Shown here: in pieces, positions 1 to 8,269 of the stretch
How positions within the stretch are numbered: the first letter of the stretch is position 1
Layout: each line of letters begins with the position of its first letter
Assembly: GCA_021608145.1 (NCBI GenBank)
Contig: JAKIHM010000008.1
Location: 19,765 to 83,764, forward strand
Length of the DNA: 64,000 nt
Source of the DNA: Thermovorax subterraneus
GTDB lineage: Bacteria; Bacillota; Thermosediminibacteria; Thermosediminibacterales; Thermosediminibacteraceae
Reading direction: 5' to 3'
Notes under the pieces: model-generated
What the model was told of the DNA's origin: nothing
Databases searched by the model: none
The model's input: only the letters and a program-made list of their open reading frames with translations
Program-made: the position numbers and the translations under genes

Positions 1-774
1 AAAAATATTCCTGTAATTGTAAAGGAGACAACAGTTGAGGAAGCTCAAAAGGAAGGTGCAATAGCACTATTCGGGGAAAAATACGGGGAAAAGGTTCGCC
101 TGGTGAATATGGGCAACTATTCGAAAGAACTTTGTGGCGGCACGCATGTAAACTCAACGGGAGAAATAGGACTGTTCAAGATTGTCTCTGAAGGCAGCGT
201 AGGTGCGGGAATGAGGAGAATCGAAGCTGTAACAGGATGGAACTTTTTAAGTTACACGAGGGAGAATCTAAAAATAATAGACGAGCTGGTTGAAGCGTTG
301 AAGGTTAAACCCGAGAACTTACTTTCTAAAATCAAGGAGCTTTACGATACGATAAAAAAGGCCGAGCGAGAGGTTGAGTCGCTTAAACAGCGGTTAATAA
401 ACGAAAAGGTAGAAGATTTAATAAAAGCTAAGGTATCGTTTGATGATTTCAGCGTTGTTTCGACTGCTGTTGACAATGCCGCTTACGAAGATTTGAGAAA
501 CATCAGCGATGTAATACGCCAGAGATTAAAAACCTGCATAGTAATATTGGGGTCGGCCGTTGATAATAAAGTAAATCTAGTCTGCGCCGTTACCAAGGAC
601 TTGGTAGAGAGGGGGTATCATGCGGGGAAAATCATTAAGAAGGTAGCGGAAGTAGCGGGCGGCGGAGGAGGAGGAAGACCCGACTTCGCTCAAGCCGGAG
701 GGAAGTACCCGGAAAGACTTCGTCAGGCTCTTGAGTTTGCCATAGATGTTGTTAAAAATTATTTCGACAATTAA
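1..774 (+). CDS. alaS: Alanyl-tRNA synthetase, C-terminal part (truncated by window edge)
   Basis: The reading frame is open from base 1, so only the C-terminal ~257 residues of AlaRS are present. This part carries the end of the editing domain, with the zinc-binding CGGTH motif at 134-148. It is followed by a heptad-like coiled coil and the C-Ala region, which contains a glycine-rich stretch (GGGGGG then RPDFAQAGG) typical of AlaRS. The enzyme charges tRNA-Ala, and the editing domain clears Ser- and Gly-tRNA-Ala. The neighbours ireB and ruvX follow the conserved Firmicutes order alaS-ireB-ruvX. A strong hairpin lies just downstream. Confidence 0.97.
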   Translation, partial: KNIPVIVKETTVEEAQKEGAIALFGEKYGEKVRLVNMGNYSKELCGGTHVNSTGEIGLFKIVSEGSVGAGMRRIEAVTGWNFLSYTRENLKIIDELVEALKVKPENLLSKIKELYDTIKKAEREVESLKQRLINEKVEDLIKAKVSFDDFSVVSTAVDNAAYEDLRNISDVIRQRLKTCIVILGSAVDNKVNLVCAVTKDLVERGYHAGKIIKKVAEVAGGGGGGRPDFAQAGGKYPERLRQALEFAIDVVKNYFDN

Positions 775-802
775 TAGAGATTTTACCTATCTCATTATGA
801 AA

Positions 803-840
803 GGAGCACGGCTTAAAAAGCCGTGCTCCCTGAGATTTTT
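803..840 (+). terminator. Hairpin after alaS, probable terminator or attenuator
   Basis: A perfect 12-bp stem (803-814 with 818-829) has a 3-nt AAA loop. Its T tract is weak and displaced (CTGAGATTTTTG), so termination may be partial. It separates alaS from ireB. Confidence 0.6.
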
Positions 841-861
841 GCGATTAGGAGGTAAACGATA

Positions 862-1128
862 ATGGAAAACAATATGCAAGATACAGTAATGTTTAAAAAA
901 GTTGAAAAAGAGGAAGTAAAAGTGACAAAGCAAATATTAAAAGAGGTGTATAATGCATTAAAGGAAAAAGGATATAATCCGATAAGCCAAATTGTAGGAT
1001 ATTTATTGTCTGGAGATCCGGCCTATATCACTAGTTACAAAGGTGCTCGTAGCTTGATAAGAAAAATTGAGAGAGATGAACTGCTAGAAGAACTGGTTAA
1101 AAGTTACTTGGAAAAAGAAGTGGTCTAA
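862..1128 (+). CDS. ireB: IreB family regulatory phosphoprotein (DUF965)
   Basis: This 88-residue protein belongs to the IreB/YrzL family, small cytosolic proteins usually encoded between alaS and ruvX. In Enterococcus, IreB is phosphorylated on N-terminal threonines by the PASTA kinase IreK and influences cephalosporin tolerance; that role is known from the family, not shown here. The N-terminus has a Thr (DTVMF) matching the phosphosite region. The core has the family signature [21 protein letters not shown] strong AGGAGGT site (847-853) fixes the ATG. The stop is 2 nt before the next gene, suggesting one transcript. Confidence 0.93.
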   Translation: MENNMQDTVMFKKVEKEEVKVTKQILKEVYNALKEKGYNPISQIVGYLLSGDPAYITSYKGARSLIRKIERDELLEELVKSYLEKEVV

Positions 1129-1130
1129 AG

Positions 1131-2078
1131 ATGCAATATAGCAACCTGGGGAATACTGAGATTTCAGTTTCCAGGCTTTGTTTTGGCACTCTGACCTTAG
1201 GGCCCCTTCAAGCGAATTTGACCGCGAAAAAAGGAGCCGATCTAATTTGTAAAGCTGTCGAATTGGGAGTAAACTTTTTAGATACGGCGGAATACTACCA
1301 AAATTACCCTCACATTAGACTGGCTTTAAAAAGATGCGGGAAGGATTTGGTGGTTGCAACCAAATCTTATGCTTTTACATATCACGGGATGAAAAAAAGC
1401 GTAGAATATGCACGAAAGGCTTTGGACAAGGACGTCGTAGACATTTTCATGCTTCACGAGCAGGAGTCTAAGCTAACCTTAAAAGGCCATAGAGAAGCTC
1501 TTGAGTATTTAATAGAAGCCAAAGAAAAAGGGATCATAAAGGCTACAGGTGTTTCAACCCATACGGTCGAAGTGGTTTTAGCTGCATCCGAGATGGAAGA
1601 AATTGATGTTATACATCCCATTATAAACTACCAAGGAATAGGAATAAAAGATGGGACTGTAGAAGATATGATAAAGGCCATTAAAAAGGCATATCAAAAC
1701 GGCAAGGGAATCTATGGGATGAAATGTCTGGGAGGCGGCAATTTAATTCGAGAGAAAAAAAGAGCGTTTGAATTTGTTTTAGGGTTACCCTTTTTACATT
1801 CGATCGCGGTAGGAATGAAATCGGAGCATGAAATTATTGCGAATGTTTTGTCATTTGAAGGAAAAGAGGTTCCGTTAGAAATCGAAAAGTACATTTCAAA
1901 CGAAAAAAGACGGTTATTAATTGAAGATTGGTGCGAAGGTTGTGGAGAATGTGTCAAAAAGTGCGGATTTGGGGCATTACATATTGAAAATGGCAAGGCG
2001 GTTGTAGATTATGATAGATGTACATTATGTGGTTACTGCAGCAGGGTTTGTCCCGAGTTTTGCATAAAAATCGTATAA
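1131..2078 (+). CDS. Aldo/keto reductase with C-terminal 2x[4Fe-4S] ferredoxin domain
   Basis: This 315-residue protein has an N-terminal aldo/keto reductase barrel. Visible tetrad elements are the Asp/Tyr of LDTAEYY, the Lys of VATKSY and the His of MLHE. The C-terminus (from about residue 264) has two ferredoxin motifs, [11 protein letters not shown] and [11 protein letters not shown]. This fused form is common in anaerobic Clostridia, where it is annotated as an Fe-S aldo/keto reductase; its substrate is unknown. It starts 2 nt after ireB and ends 16 nt before ruvX, so it is inserted into the usual ireB-ruvX pair, presumably in one operon. Confidence 0.92.
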   Translation: MQYSNLGNTEISVSRLCFGTLTLGPLQANLTAKKGADLICKAVELGVNFLDTAEYYQNYPHIRLALKRCGKDLVVATKSYAFTYHGMKKSVEYARKALDKDVVDIFMLHEQESKLTLKGHREALEYLIEAKEKGIIKATGVSTHTVEVVLAASEMEEIDVIHPIINYQGIGIKDGTVEDMIKAIKKAYQNGKGIYGMKCLGGGNLIREKKRAFEFVLGLPFLHSIAVGMKSEHEIIANVLSFEGKEVPLEIEKYISNEKRRLLIEDWCEGCGECVKKCGFGALHIENGKAVVDYDRCTLCGYCSRVCPEFCIKIV

Positions 2079-2094
2079 AAGGGGTATCTTTTTA

Positions 2095-2511
2095 ATGCGA
2101 ATCCTTGGATTAGATGTAGGTGAAAAAAGAATAGGAGTTGCGGTATCTGACGAGCTTGGAATCACTGCTCAAGGGATAGGGGTGATTGTCCGCGGCTCTA
2201 CAAAAGGTGATATTCAAGCGATATCAGAAATCGCGCGAAAATATAGTGTCAATAAGATTGTCATCGGGCTGCCTGTAAATATGAACGGTACATTAGGCCC
2301 CCAGGGAGAGGAGATAAAAGAATTCGGGGAAAAATTGAGGAATAATTTAAATATAGAAGTGCAGTATTGGGACGAAAGACTGTCTACAGTAGCCGCTGAA
2401 CGGGTCTTGATCGACGCTGATATTTCACGGAAGAAGAGGAAAAAAGTAATCGATAAATTATCAGCAGTGATTATCCTGCAGAACTTTCTTGATTCACAGC
2501 CTAGATGTTGA
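2095..2511 (+). CDS. ruvX: Holliday junction resolvase-like RuvX (YqgF)
   Basis: The protein has 138 residues, normal for the family. It is an RNase H-fold nuclease implicated in Holliday junction resolution and, in E. coli YqgF, in pre-16S rRNA 5'-end processing (family knowledge). Visible motifs are the N-terminal [16 protein letters not shown] with its catalytic Asp, the [12 protein letters not shown] strand and [12 protein letters not shown] with the second acidic site. The start follows a GGGG-containing site. Its stop codon lies inside the -35 element of the next promoter. Confidence 0.95.
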   Translation: MRILGLDVGEKRIGVAVSDELGITAQGIGVIVRGSTKGDIQAISEIARKYSVNKIVIGLPVNMNGTLGPQGEEIKEFGEKLRNNLNIEVQYWDERLSTVAAERVLIDADISRKKRKKVIDKLSAVIILQNFLDSQPRC

Positions 2512-2536
2512 CACGAAAATCAAATTGCTATAAAAT
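2508..2536 (+). promoter_or_regulatory. SigA-type promoter for the DUF1292 gene
   Basis: A perfect TTGACA (2508-2513) is separated by 17 nt from TAAAAT (2531-2536). The -35 overlaps the ruvX stop codon. The DUF1292 gene therefore has its own strong promoter. Confidence 0.75.
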
Positions 2537-2572
2537 GTATTTAATTTTAAAAGTAGATTGGAGTGATTTTTA

Positions 2573-2860
2573 ATGTCTGAAGAAAGAGAAACCATTACAT
2601 TATATGATGAAGAAGGCAACGCTACGGAATTCGAAGTAATAGGCGTTGTAAATGTAGAGGACAATGATTACGCAATATTGTTGCCGCTCGATGGGGAGGA
2701 TGAGGAAACAGCTTATATTTTTAGAATCGATGTAGAAGACGATGGAGAAGAAGTTCTGACTGTAGTTGAAGATGACGAAGAATTTGAAAAGGTAAAAGAG
2801 GCATGGGAAGCTTTGAGTGATGAGGATTTTGAGGATGAAGATTGGGAAGATGAAGAATAA
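2573..2860 (+). CDS. DUF1292 family acidic protein (YrzB-like)
   Basis: This is a 95-residue, strongly acidic protein with a C-terminal run of Asp/Glu. The N-terminal pattern ITLYDEEGNATEFEVIGVV and ILLPLDGEDE match the DUF1292/YrzB family, whose function is unknown. Genes of this family usually follow ruvX and precede fur or mltG, as here. It has its own SigA-like promoter and is closed by a clear terminator, so it is probably monocistronic. Confidence 0.9.
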   Translation: MSEERETITLYDEEGNATEFEVIGVVNVEDNDYAILLPLDGEDEETAYIFRIDVEDDGEEVLTVVEDDEEFEKVKEAWEALSDEDFEDEDWEDEE

Positions 2861-2890
2861 AAATATGTTTTTTACCATGAAGCACAAGAC

Positions 2891-2920
2891 CGCCCCAAAA
2901 CTTGGGGCGTTTATTTATTA
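2891..2920 (+). terminator. Rho-independent terminator after the DUF1292 gene
   Basis: The stem CGCCCCAA/TTGGGGCG (2891-2898 with 2902-2909) has an AAC loop and is followed by a T-rich TTTATTTATTA tail. Confidence 0.85.
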
Positions 2921-2933
2921 TCAAAATTTAAAC

Positions 2934-2963
2934 TTGCGCTGACGGATTATAAAGATGTATAAT
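2934..2963 (+). promoter_or_regulatory. SigA-type promoter for fur
   Basis: TTGCGC (2934-2939) is followed after 18 nt by a perfect TATAAT (2958-2963). Transcription would start near 2970, which argues for the TTG start at 3001 rather than the in-frame GTG at 2971. Confidence 0.6.
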
Positions 2964-3000
2964 TAACGTTGTGCAACAGTTTTATCAGGAGGGAAGGATT

Positions 3001-3480
3001 TTGCCTGAAAGAAAGGGAAAAAAAAACGAGGACGATAAAATAAGAAAGATGAAATTTTTTGAAGATAAACTGAGGAACAGAGAAGTAAAACTCACCCCTC
3101 AGAGAAAGGCAACTTTGGATGTGCTTTTGGAAAATCCTTCAAGGCATATGAGCACCGAAGAAATATACGCATTGGTAAAAAAGAAATTTCCGGAAGTAGG
3201 GCTTGCCACCATCTACAGAACTTTGCAGCTTTTCGATGAATGCGACATAATAAAAAAGCTCAATTTTGGCGATGGGTGTTACAGGTACGAGCTCAGCGAG
3301 GATGAAAAACACCAGCACCACCATCTGGTTTGTTTAAAATGTGGTCAGGTTTACGAGTTTGACGATGATCTTCTTGAAGAGTTGGAACACCAGATTGAAA
3401 CTAAAAATGAATTTAAAATTATAGACCACATGGTAAAATTTCTGGGGTATTGCAAAAAATGTCAGGGAAGTAAAGAATAA
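3001..3480 (+). CDS. fur: Fur family metalloregulator (Fur/PerR/Zur type)
   Basis: This is a DNA-binding metal-responsive repressor of about 159 residues. The winged helix (around residues 22-85) includes LTPQRKATLDVL and EVGLATIYRTLQLF. The dimerisation domain has the His-rich HQHHHLVC regulatory site and two CxxC structural zinc sites (CLKC and CKKC at the C-terminus). I chose TTG 3001 because an AGGAGGG site (2988-2994) lies 7 nt upstream; a GTG at 2971 would sit at the transcription start. Which metal it senses cannot be read from the sequence. The name fur follows the usual annotation, but PerR or Zur remain possible. Confidence 0.9.
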   Translation: MPERKGKKNEDDKIRKMKFFEDKLRNREVKLTPQRKATLDVLLENPSRHMSTEEIYALVKKKFPEVGLATIYRTLQLFDECDIIKKLNFGDGCYRYELSEDEKHQHHHLVCLKCGQVYEFDDDLLEELEHQIETKNEFKIIDHMVKFLGYCKKCQGSKE

Positions 3481-3516
3481 AAGAGCTTGTCCTTTTAAAA
3501 GACAAGCTCTTTTTAG
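3481..3516. terminator. Bidirectional terminator between convergent fur and the P-type ATPase
   Basis: The 11-bp stem AAGAGCTTGTC/GACAAGCTCTT (3481-3491 with 3501-3511) is flanked by T-rich runs on both strands. It can serve fur on + and the ATPase gene on -. Confidence 0.85.
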
Positions 3517-3520
3517 TTTT

Positions 3521-6226
3521 TTATGCTTTGGCTTTCCTCAGAAATATTTTACTTATTTCGGCTGATGCAAAAGGAATTAAGCCAAATAGTATAATGATAT
3601 CCATTTCCATAAAAGTTAAGTATGTGGTATCGAGAACGGTCCTCAAAAACGGTATATAAATCACGGCAAGAAGCAATATCAGTGATATGGATGTGCCTAA
3701 TACCATGAAGCGATTAGTGAAAAAGCCGATCTTAAATACTGAGTAGGTCTCAGAACGGGAAGTATACGCGCGCAGAAGTTCGCTAAAAATTAACGTAGTA
3801 AAAGCAAAGGTCCTGGCTTTTTCCAAATCGGCTGTTGTTTTTAATGCATAGACGAATACTCCTATTACTGCGACGGTCATGAAAATACTCTGAATTGCTA
3901 TTTGCCAGCGCATTCTTCCATCTATAATGGGCTCTTCGGGTTTTCTAGGCGGCCTTTGCATAATATCGGGCTCCTTATTTTCCATTCCGAGGGCTAGGGC
4001 AGGGAATGCGTCTGTCAGCACATTTATCCATAATAGCTGAATCGGTTTTAACGGAATGGGCAATCCCGCCAGCATGGAAACGAATATGATAAGAATTTCT
4101 GCTATGTTGCAAGACAAGAGGAAAAATATGAATTTACGTATATTGGAATAAATGACGCGACCTTCCTCGACAGCTGCAACTATACTGGCGAAATTGTCGT
4201 CAACGAGAATCATATCGGCCGTTTCCTTTGCCACGTCAGTTCCGGTGATGCCCATAGCCACGCCTATATCCGCCTTCTTCAACGCAGGTGCATCGTTGAC
4301 GCCGTCACCGGTCATAGCAGCGATATGACCGTTGCTTTTTATAGCGTCTACTATTCTAAGTTTGTGAATGGGGGATACTCTGGCGTAAACTGATACTTTT
4401 TTGGATTCTTTCAGAAGCTCTTCGTCGGTTATGGAATCGAGCTGGGCACCGGTCAGCACTCCGGTTTCATTTTCCATTAAGCCTAGCTCTTTTGCTATGG
4501 CCACTGCCGTGTCCTTATGGTCTCCGGTAATCATGACAGGTCTGATGCCGGCTTGTTTGCATATTTTTATGGCTTCAATGGCCTCAGGGCGCGGCGGGTC
4601 TATCATTCCGATTAATCCTACAAAAATCAGTTCCTTTTCGATATCTTCGGATTTGGGTTCTTCCGGCAATTTCTCCAATGGCCTGTAAGCTAGAGCAAGT
4701 ACCCTCAATGCCTGAGAAGCCATGGTTTTGTTTGCAGCGTTTATTTCTTCGATATCATCCTGGGTTAATGGCAGTATCTGGTTGGTTTTATAGATGTACT
4801 TCGAACGGCTTAAAAGTACATCTGGAGCGCCTTTGACATAAGCCACGTATTTTCCGCCACATGGATGTATTGTGGTCATAAGTTTTCTATCTGAATCGAA
4901 TGGGATTTCTTTTACCCTTGGCTCGCTTTTTTCCAATTCAGAGGTAACCAATCCAGCTTTAGCTGCAGCGACTACAAGGGCGCCTTCCGTTGGATCGCCT
5001 AAAATTCTCCAGCTTGGAGAATCTTGTTCCTGGCTGATTTCTTCTAACTTTGCATCGTTGCAAAGAGCTCCGATTTTTAAAAGCATTTCGAGCGCCGGAT
5101 TGGATCTGGGGTCTATTTTCTTGTCATTCAGATAAAAATCTCCGAAGGGCCTGTAACCTTCGCCGGTTATGGAGAAAAATTGTCCGTCTGTGAAAATTTT
5201 TGTCGCGGTCATCTGGTTTTGAGTAAGGGTTCCGGTTTTATCCGAACATATAACGGTAGTACTCCCTAATGTTTCGACGGCATGTAATTTTTTAATAATT
5301 GCATTTCTCTTGACCATTCGTTGAAGACCTAGCGCTAGTACTATGGTTACAATAGCGGGAAGACCTTCGGGAATTGCAGCAACCGCTAGGCTTATTGCGG
5401 TCATGAATATTTCAAGGAAAGGAATACCTCTGAAAAGACCCATTAGAAATACCACACCGCAAATCACTAGGCTGGCAATTCCCAAAACCTTTCCTGTTTC
5501 CTCCAGCTTCTTTTGAAGGGGAGTTATTTCCTCCTCGTAAGATTCGAGCATTGTGGCAATCATGCCGATTTCGGTTTTCATTCCCGTGGAAACCACGATT
5601 CCTTTGCCTCTACCATAGGTGACTACTGTGCCCATAAATGCGCAGTTAATCCTATCACCCAATGGAACTTCGCCGTTTAAAACTTTTTCTGCGTCTTTTT
5701 CCACTGGTACCGATTCGCCGGTAAGGGCGGATTCGTCGATCTTTAAATTAACGCTTTCTACTAATCGCAAATCAGCGGGCACGTAGTTTCCTGCTTCCAA
5801 TAAAACTATGTCGCCAGGTACTAATTCACGCGCCGGTATAACATGAACTGTGGAATCTCTGATGACTTTAGCCTCGGGTGCAGCCATTTTTTTCAAAGCA
5901 TCTAAAGCTTTATTGGCTTTATGTTCTTGAACAACCCCGAGCACCGCATTTAAAATTACGATAAAAATGATCACCAGTGAATCGATGACTTCACCTATGA
6001 GAATTGATATTAAGCTGGCAACTATAAGTATTATAACCAAGAAATCCTTAAATTGGTCTAAGAACATTTCGAATAAAGTTGGTCCTTTTTTGCCGACTAA
6101 TTCGTTATATCCGAATTCCTTTAGCCTTTGCTGGGCGGTTTCTGAAGAAAGCCCTTCAGATAAAGATGTATTGAGAATTTCTGCTGCTTCTGTAGAACGC
6201 AGTGCGTACCACTTTTTGTTCTCCAA
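3521..6226 (-). CDS. P-type Ca2+ (or Mn2+) transporting ATPase, type II
   Basis: This 901-residue cation pump is of the SERCA/PMCA (type IIA) class. Visible are the actuator TGES loop (about residue 170), the phosphorylation motif DKTGTLT (about 330) and the hinge TGDGVNDAP (about 645). Ion-site residues are in M4 (PEGLP), M5 (NIAEILIIF) and M6 (NVLTDAFPALALG). The C-terminal cation ATPase domain has four further membrane segments. It starts with TTG after a GGGGAGGG site. The yybP-ykoY manganese riboswitch leader upstream suggests that expression rises with Mn2+, so Mn2+ efflux is a likely role alongside or instead of Ca2+. It is the only leftward gene in the window. Confidence 0.95.
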   Translation of the reverse strand: MENKKWYALRSTEAAEILNTSLSEGLSSETAQQRLKEFGYNELVGKKGPTLFEMFLDQFKDFLVIILIVASLISILIGEVIDSLVIIFIVILNAVLGVVQEHKANKALDALKKMAAPEAKVIRDSTVHVIPARELVPGDIVLLEAGNYVPADLRLVESVNLKIDESALTGESVPVEKDAEKVLNGEVPLGDRINCAFMGTVVTYGRGKGIVVSTGMKTEIGMIATMLESYEEEITPLQKKLEETGKVLGIASLVICGVVFLMGLFRGIPFLEIFMTAISLAVAAIPEGLPAIVTIVLALGLQRMVKRNAIIKKLHAVETLGSTTVICSDKTGTLTQNQMTATKIFTDGQFFSITGEGYRPFGDFYLNDKKIDPRSNPALEMLLKIGALCNDAKLEEISQEQDSPSWRILGDPTEGALVVAAAKAGLVTSELEKSEPRVKEIPFDSDRKLMTTIHPCGGKYVAYVKGAPDVLLSRSKYIYKTNQILPLTQDDIEEINAANKTMASQALRVLALAYRPLEKLPEEPKSEDIEKELIFVGLIGMIDPPRPEAIEAIKICKQAGIRPVMITGDHKDTAVAIAKELGLMENETGVLTGAQLDSITDEELLKESKKVSVYARVSPIHKLRIVDAIKSNGHIAAMTGDGVNDAPALKKADIGVAMGITGTDVAKETADMILVDDNFASIVAAVEEGRVIYSNIRKFIFFLLSCNIAEILIIFVSMLAGLPIPLKPIQLLWINVLTDAFPALALGMENKEPDIMQRPPRKPEEPIIDGRMRWQIAIQSIFMTVAVIGVFVYALKTTADLEKARTFAFTTLIFSELLRAYTSRSETYSVFKIGFFTNRFMVLGTSISLILLLAVIYIPFLRTVLDTTYLTFMEMDIIILFGLIPFASAEISKIFLRKAKA

Positions 6227-6347
6227 AAAAGACCCTCCCCTTAGAAGGTAACCTTTAATAAAGACTCTTTTTTATTATTTGCTTCTAAAAAAGATCCAAT
6301 TTTAATTTTTTAAAAATTTCACCTCCCGTTTTTAAATAATAAAAATA

Positions 6348-6390
6348 ACCTTTGACTGATTTCCAGAGAAATAGAAATACAGTCAAAGGT
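6348..6390 (-). terminator. Riboswitch expression platform: terminator exclusive with aptamer P1
   Basis: On the - strand an 11-bp stem forms between 6390-6380 and 6358-6348 (ACCTTTGACTG / CAGTCAAAGGT) and is followed by TATTTTTATT. Its first arm is the 3' strand of aptamer helix P1, so terminator and P1 cannot form together. This predicts ligand-dependent anti-termination, an ON switch. Confidence 0.75.
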
Positions 6391-6489
6391 CTTGCCCCCA
6401 CAACCGGGAGATAAAGCCAGGCAATCCGATTATGCCTACTCCGGATTGCCGAGATGATGGCTTTATCTTTTAGGCTACTCCCCTTTAAC
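6383..6489 (-). ncRNA. yybP-ykoY manganese riboswitch aptamer
   Basis: Read on the - strand, the leader has the conserved 5' block AAAGGGGAGUAGC (6486-6474), the CAUCAUCUCGGC loop segment and the UCCCGGUUG segment. It ends with the conserved GGCAAGACCUUUG (about 6395-6383). P1 pairs GUUAAAGG with CCUUUGAC. These are hallmarks of the yybP-ykoY family, which binds Mn2+. It lies 5' of a cation-exporting P-type ATPase, a known target class of this family. Confidence 0.88.
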
Positions 6490-6523
6490 TAAACGAGGTT
6501 TATTTATGTAGTTTTCAAGGGGA

Positions 6524-6552
6524 ATTATATAACAAAAAACTTCTTTTGTAAA
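6524..6552 (-). promoter_or_regulatory. SigA-type promoter for the riboswitch-ATPase transcript
   Basis: On the - strand, TTTACA (6552-6547) is followed after 17 nt by a perfect TATAAT (6529-6524). The predicted start is about 30 nt upstream of the riboswitch aptamer. Confidence 0.75.
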
Positions 6553-6582
6553 GAAGGAGGTTTTCGATGTAATTTGTTTAAG

Positions 6583-6611
6583 TTGACGCAAAAAGGCTTT
6601 AGCGATAAACT
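6583..6611 (+). promoter_or_regulatory. Candidate SigA-type promoter for queT
   Basis: TTGACG (6583-6588) is followed after 17 nt by TAAACT (6606-6611). It would leave a leader of only about 30 nt before the ribosome site, too short for a separate riboswitch aptamer. Confidence 0.45.
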
Positions 6612-6649
6612 AAAATAGGAACAAAAAAATAAAGGAGGATGCATGATTA

Positions 6650-7126
6650 GTGGGATCTGTCAGGTATATCGTACGTGCTTCGATCATAGCCGGAATATAT
6701 GCTGCACTGACGTATTTTTTAAAACCGATAAGTTATGGACCACTGCAGGTGCGCGTAGCAGAAGCCCTTACCCTTTTGCCTTTAATAGAGAGGTCTGCAG
6801 TACCCGGCCTTTTTGTGGGATGTTTTCTGGCAAATTTACTAGGAGGTTTGGGCCCGTGGGATATATATGGAGGAAGTCTTATAACCCTGGTTGCCGCATA
6901 TTTGACAAGTAAAATGCCGAATCCGTTCTTGGGGGCGATTCCACCTATAATCCTTAATGCTCTTGGAGTATCGTATTATCTTAGCTTGCTATACGACATG
7001 CCTTATATCCTTACAGCAGCCTACATTGCAGTAGGAGAGATTATCGCTGTCGGTTTTATTGGAATACCTATGTTGCTCTTCATAGAAAGGACGGGCTTAA
7101 AAAGATATTTTGATAAAGCTCGTTGA
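6650..7126 (+). CDS. queT: QueT family transporter (queuosine precursor ECF S-component)
   Basis: This 158-residue hydrophobic protein has about five membrane segments and matches the QueT family of ECF substrate-binding subunits, which import queuosine precursors such as preQ0/preQ1. Typical features are IIAGIYAALTYFLKPISYGPLQVRVAEALTLLP-like spacing near the N-terminus and a Gly/Pro-rich GGLGPWDIYGGS loop. GTG 6650 is the first possible start, since an in-frame stop lies just before it; AAGGAGG is at 6632-6638. No preQ1 riboswitch was recognised upstream. It overlaps no gene if mltG starts at 7140. Confidence 0.88.
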   Translation: MGSVRYIVRASIIAGIYAALTYFLKPISYGPLQVRVAEALTLLPLIERSAVPGLFVGCFLANLLGGLGPWDIYGGSLITLVAAYLTSKMPNPFLGAIPPIILNALGVSYYLSLLYDMPYILTAAYIAVGEIIAVGFIGIPMLLFIERTGLKRYFDKAR

Positions 7127-7139
7127 AGGTGGGATTTAC

Positions 7140-8213
7140 TTGCAAGATATTAAAGTTTACTGGCAAAAGCTTAGGGATAGCCTGTGGAGACAGAAAATAC
7201 GTCGATGGAGGCTGCTTTTTGTAGCGATTCCTTTACTCTTGAGTCTTTCTGCGGTTTGGTGGTACTTTTGGATGCTGTCACCGGCGAATCCAAAAAGGCA
7301 AGACACAGTCTCATTTGAGATCGCAAGGGGTATGACAGTAAAGGCTATAGGAGAGAGTCTGAAGAAGGAAGGATTGATAAAAAATTCCCTCGTTTTCTTA
7401 ATTTATACAAAGATAAATCGACTTGATACAAAATTTAAAAGTGGCTATTACAATTTAAGCTATGCTATGAGCTTACCGGAAATGGTAGATAAATTTGTAA
7501 AAGGGGAAGTGATGCTGAAAAAGGTAACTATTCCTGAGGGGTTGACTTTGGAAAAAATAGCCGAAGTGTTTGAGTCAAATGGACTTGCCGCCAAAGATGA
7601 ATTTTTGAGATTGGCCGTTCCTTCGCTATTTGAAGATAAATATCCTTTTTTAAAGACGTTACCGGCAGGAGCAACGTTAGAAGGCTTTTTGTTTCCTGAT
7701 ACGTACTATTTACCGGAAGACAGCCCTGTAAGCTTGTACATAGATGCAATGATAAAAAGATTTTACGATGTATATTATAGAAATGGAGAATTTCTAGAAA
7801 AGGAAAAAAAGCTGGGGCTTAATACATATCAAGTAATTACGCTGGCTTCTATAGTAGAAAGAGAAGCAAAATTGAACAGTGAAAAACCAGTTATTGCTGC
7901 CGTTTTTCTAAATCGATTGAAAAAGGGCATGCCGCTTCAGTCATGTGCAACTATAGAATATGCACTTAAAGAGCATAAAGAGGTGCTTACTCTTGAAGAT
8001 CTCAAGATAAAATCACCTTACAATACTTACATTAATTCCGGGCTTCCTCCTGGGCCCATATCTTCACCTGGAATGGAGTCCATAAAGGCTGTTTTAAATC
8101 CGGCAGATGTGGATTATCTATACTTCGTAGCGAATAAGGATGGTTCGCATACTTTTAGCAAGACATACGAAGAACATCTTAAAGCTAAAAAAGAAAGCGA
8201 ACAAAAAAGGTAA
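7140..8213 (+). CDS. mltG: Endolytic murein transglycosylase MltG
   Basis: MltG cleaves nascent glycan strands at the membrane and sets glycan chain length. The protein has about 357 residues with one N-terminal membrane anchor (about residues 18-40). It has a LysM-like subdomain (FEIARGMTVKAIGESLKKEG) and the YceG catalytic domain with the catalytic Glu in ASIVEREA (about residue 238). TTG 7140 is preferred because AAGGTGGG lies 6 nt upstream; TTG 7110 would overlap queT without a good site. In Bacillus the orthologue yrrL also follows ruvX and the DUF1292 gene. Confidence 0.93.
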   Translation: MQDIKVYWQKLRDSLWRQKIRRWRLLFVAIPLLLSLSAVWWYFWMLSPANPKRQDTVSFEIARGMTVKAIGESLKKEGLIKNSLVFLIYTKINRLDTKFKSGYYNLSYAMSLPEMVDKFVKGEVMLKKVTIPEGLTLEKIAEVFESNGLAAKDEFLRLAVPSLFEDKYPFLKTLPAGATLEGFLFPDTYYLPEDSPVSLYIDAMIKRFYDVYYRNGEFLEKEKKLGLNTYQVITLASIVEREAKLNSEKPVIAAVFLNRLKKGMPLQSCATIEYALKEHKEVLTLEDLKIKSPYNTYINSGLPPGPISSPGMESIKAVLNPADVDYLYFVANKDGSHTFSKTYEEHLKAKKESEQKR

Positions 8214-8269
8214 TTTTTATATAGCATAAAAAAATTAAAAAGTGAAAATCTATGTATGGGTGATTGTAT

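Noticed and set aside
2600..2924. Antisense frames over the DUF1292 gene
   Set aside because: They are the complement of a GAA/GAT-rich acidic coding region and have no ribosome sites.
6490..6649. preQ1 riboswitch before queT
   Set aside because: QueT genes often have one, but no preQ1-I or preQ1-II consensus was found and the likely transcript leader is only ~30 nt.
6643..6912. Alternative frame starting at ATG 6643 over queT
   Set aside because: It has a good RBS distance but a composition without membrane segments or known motifs; queT in the overlapping frame is clearly real.
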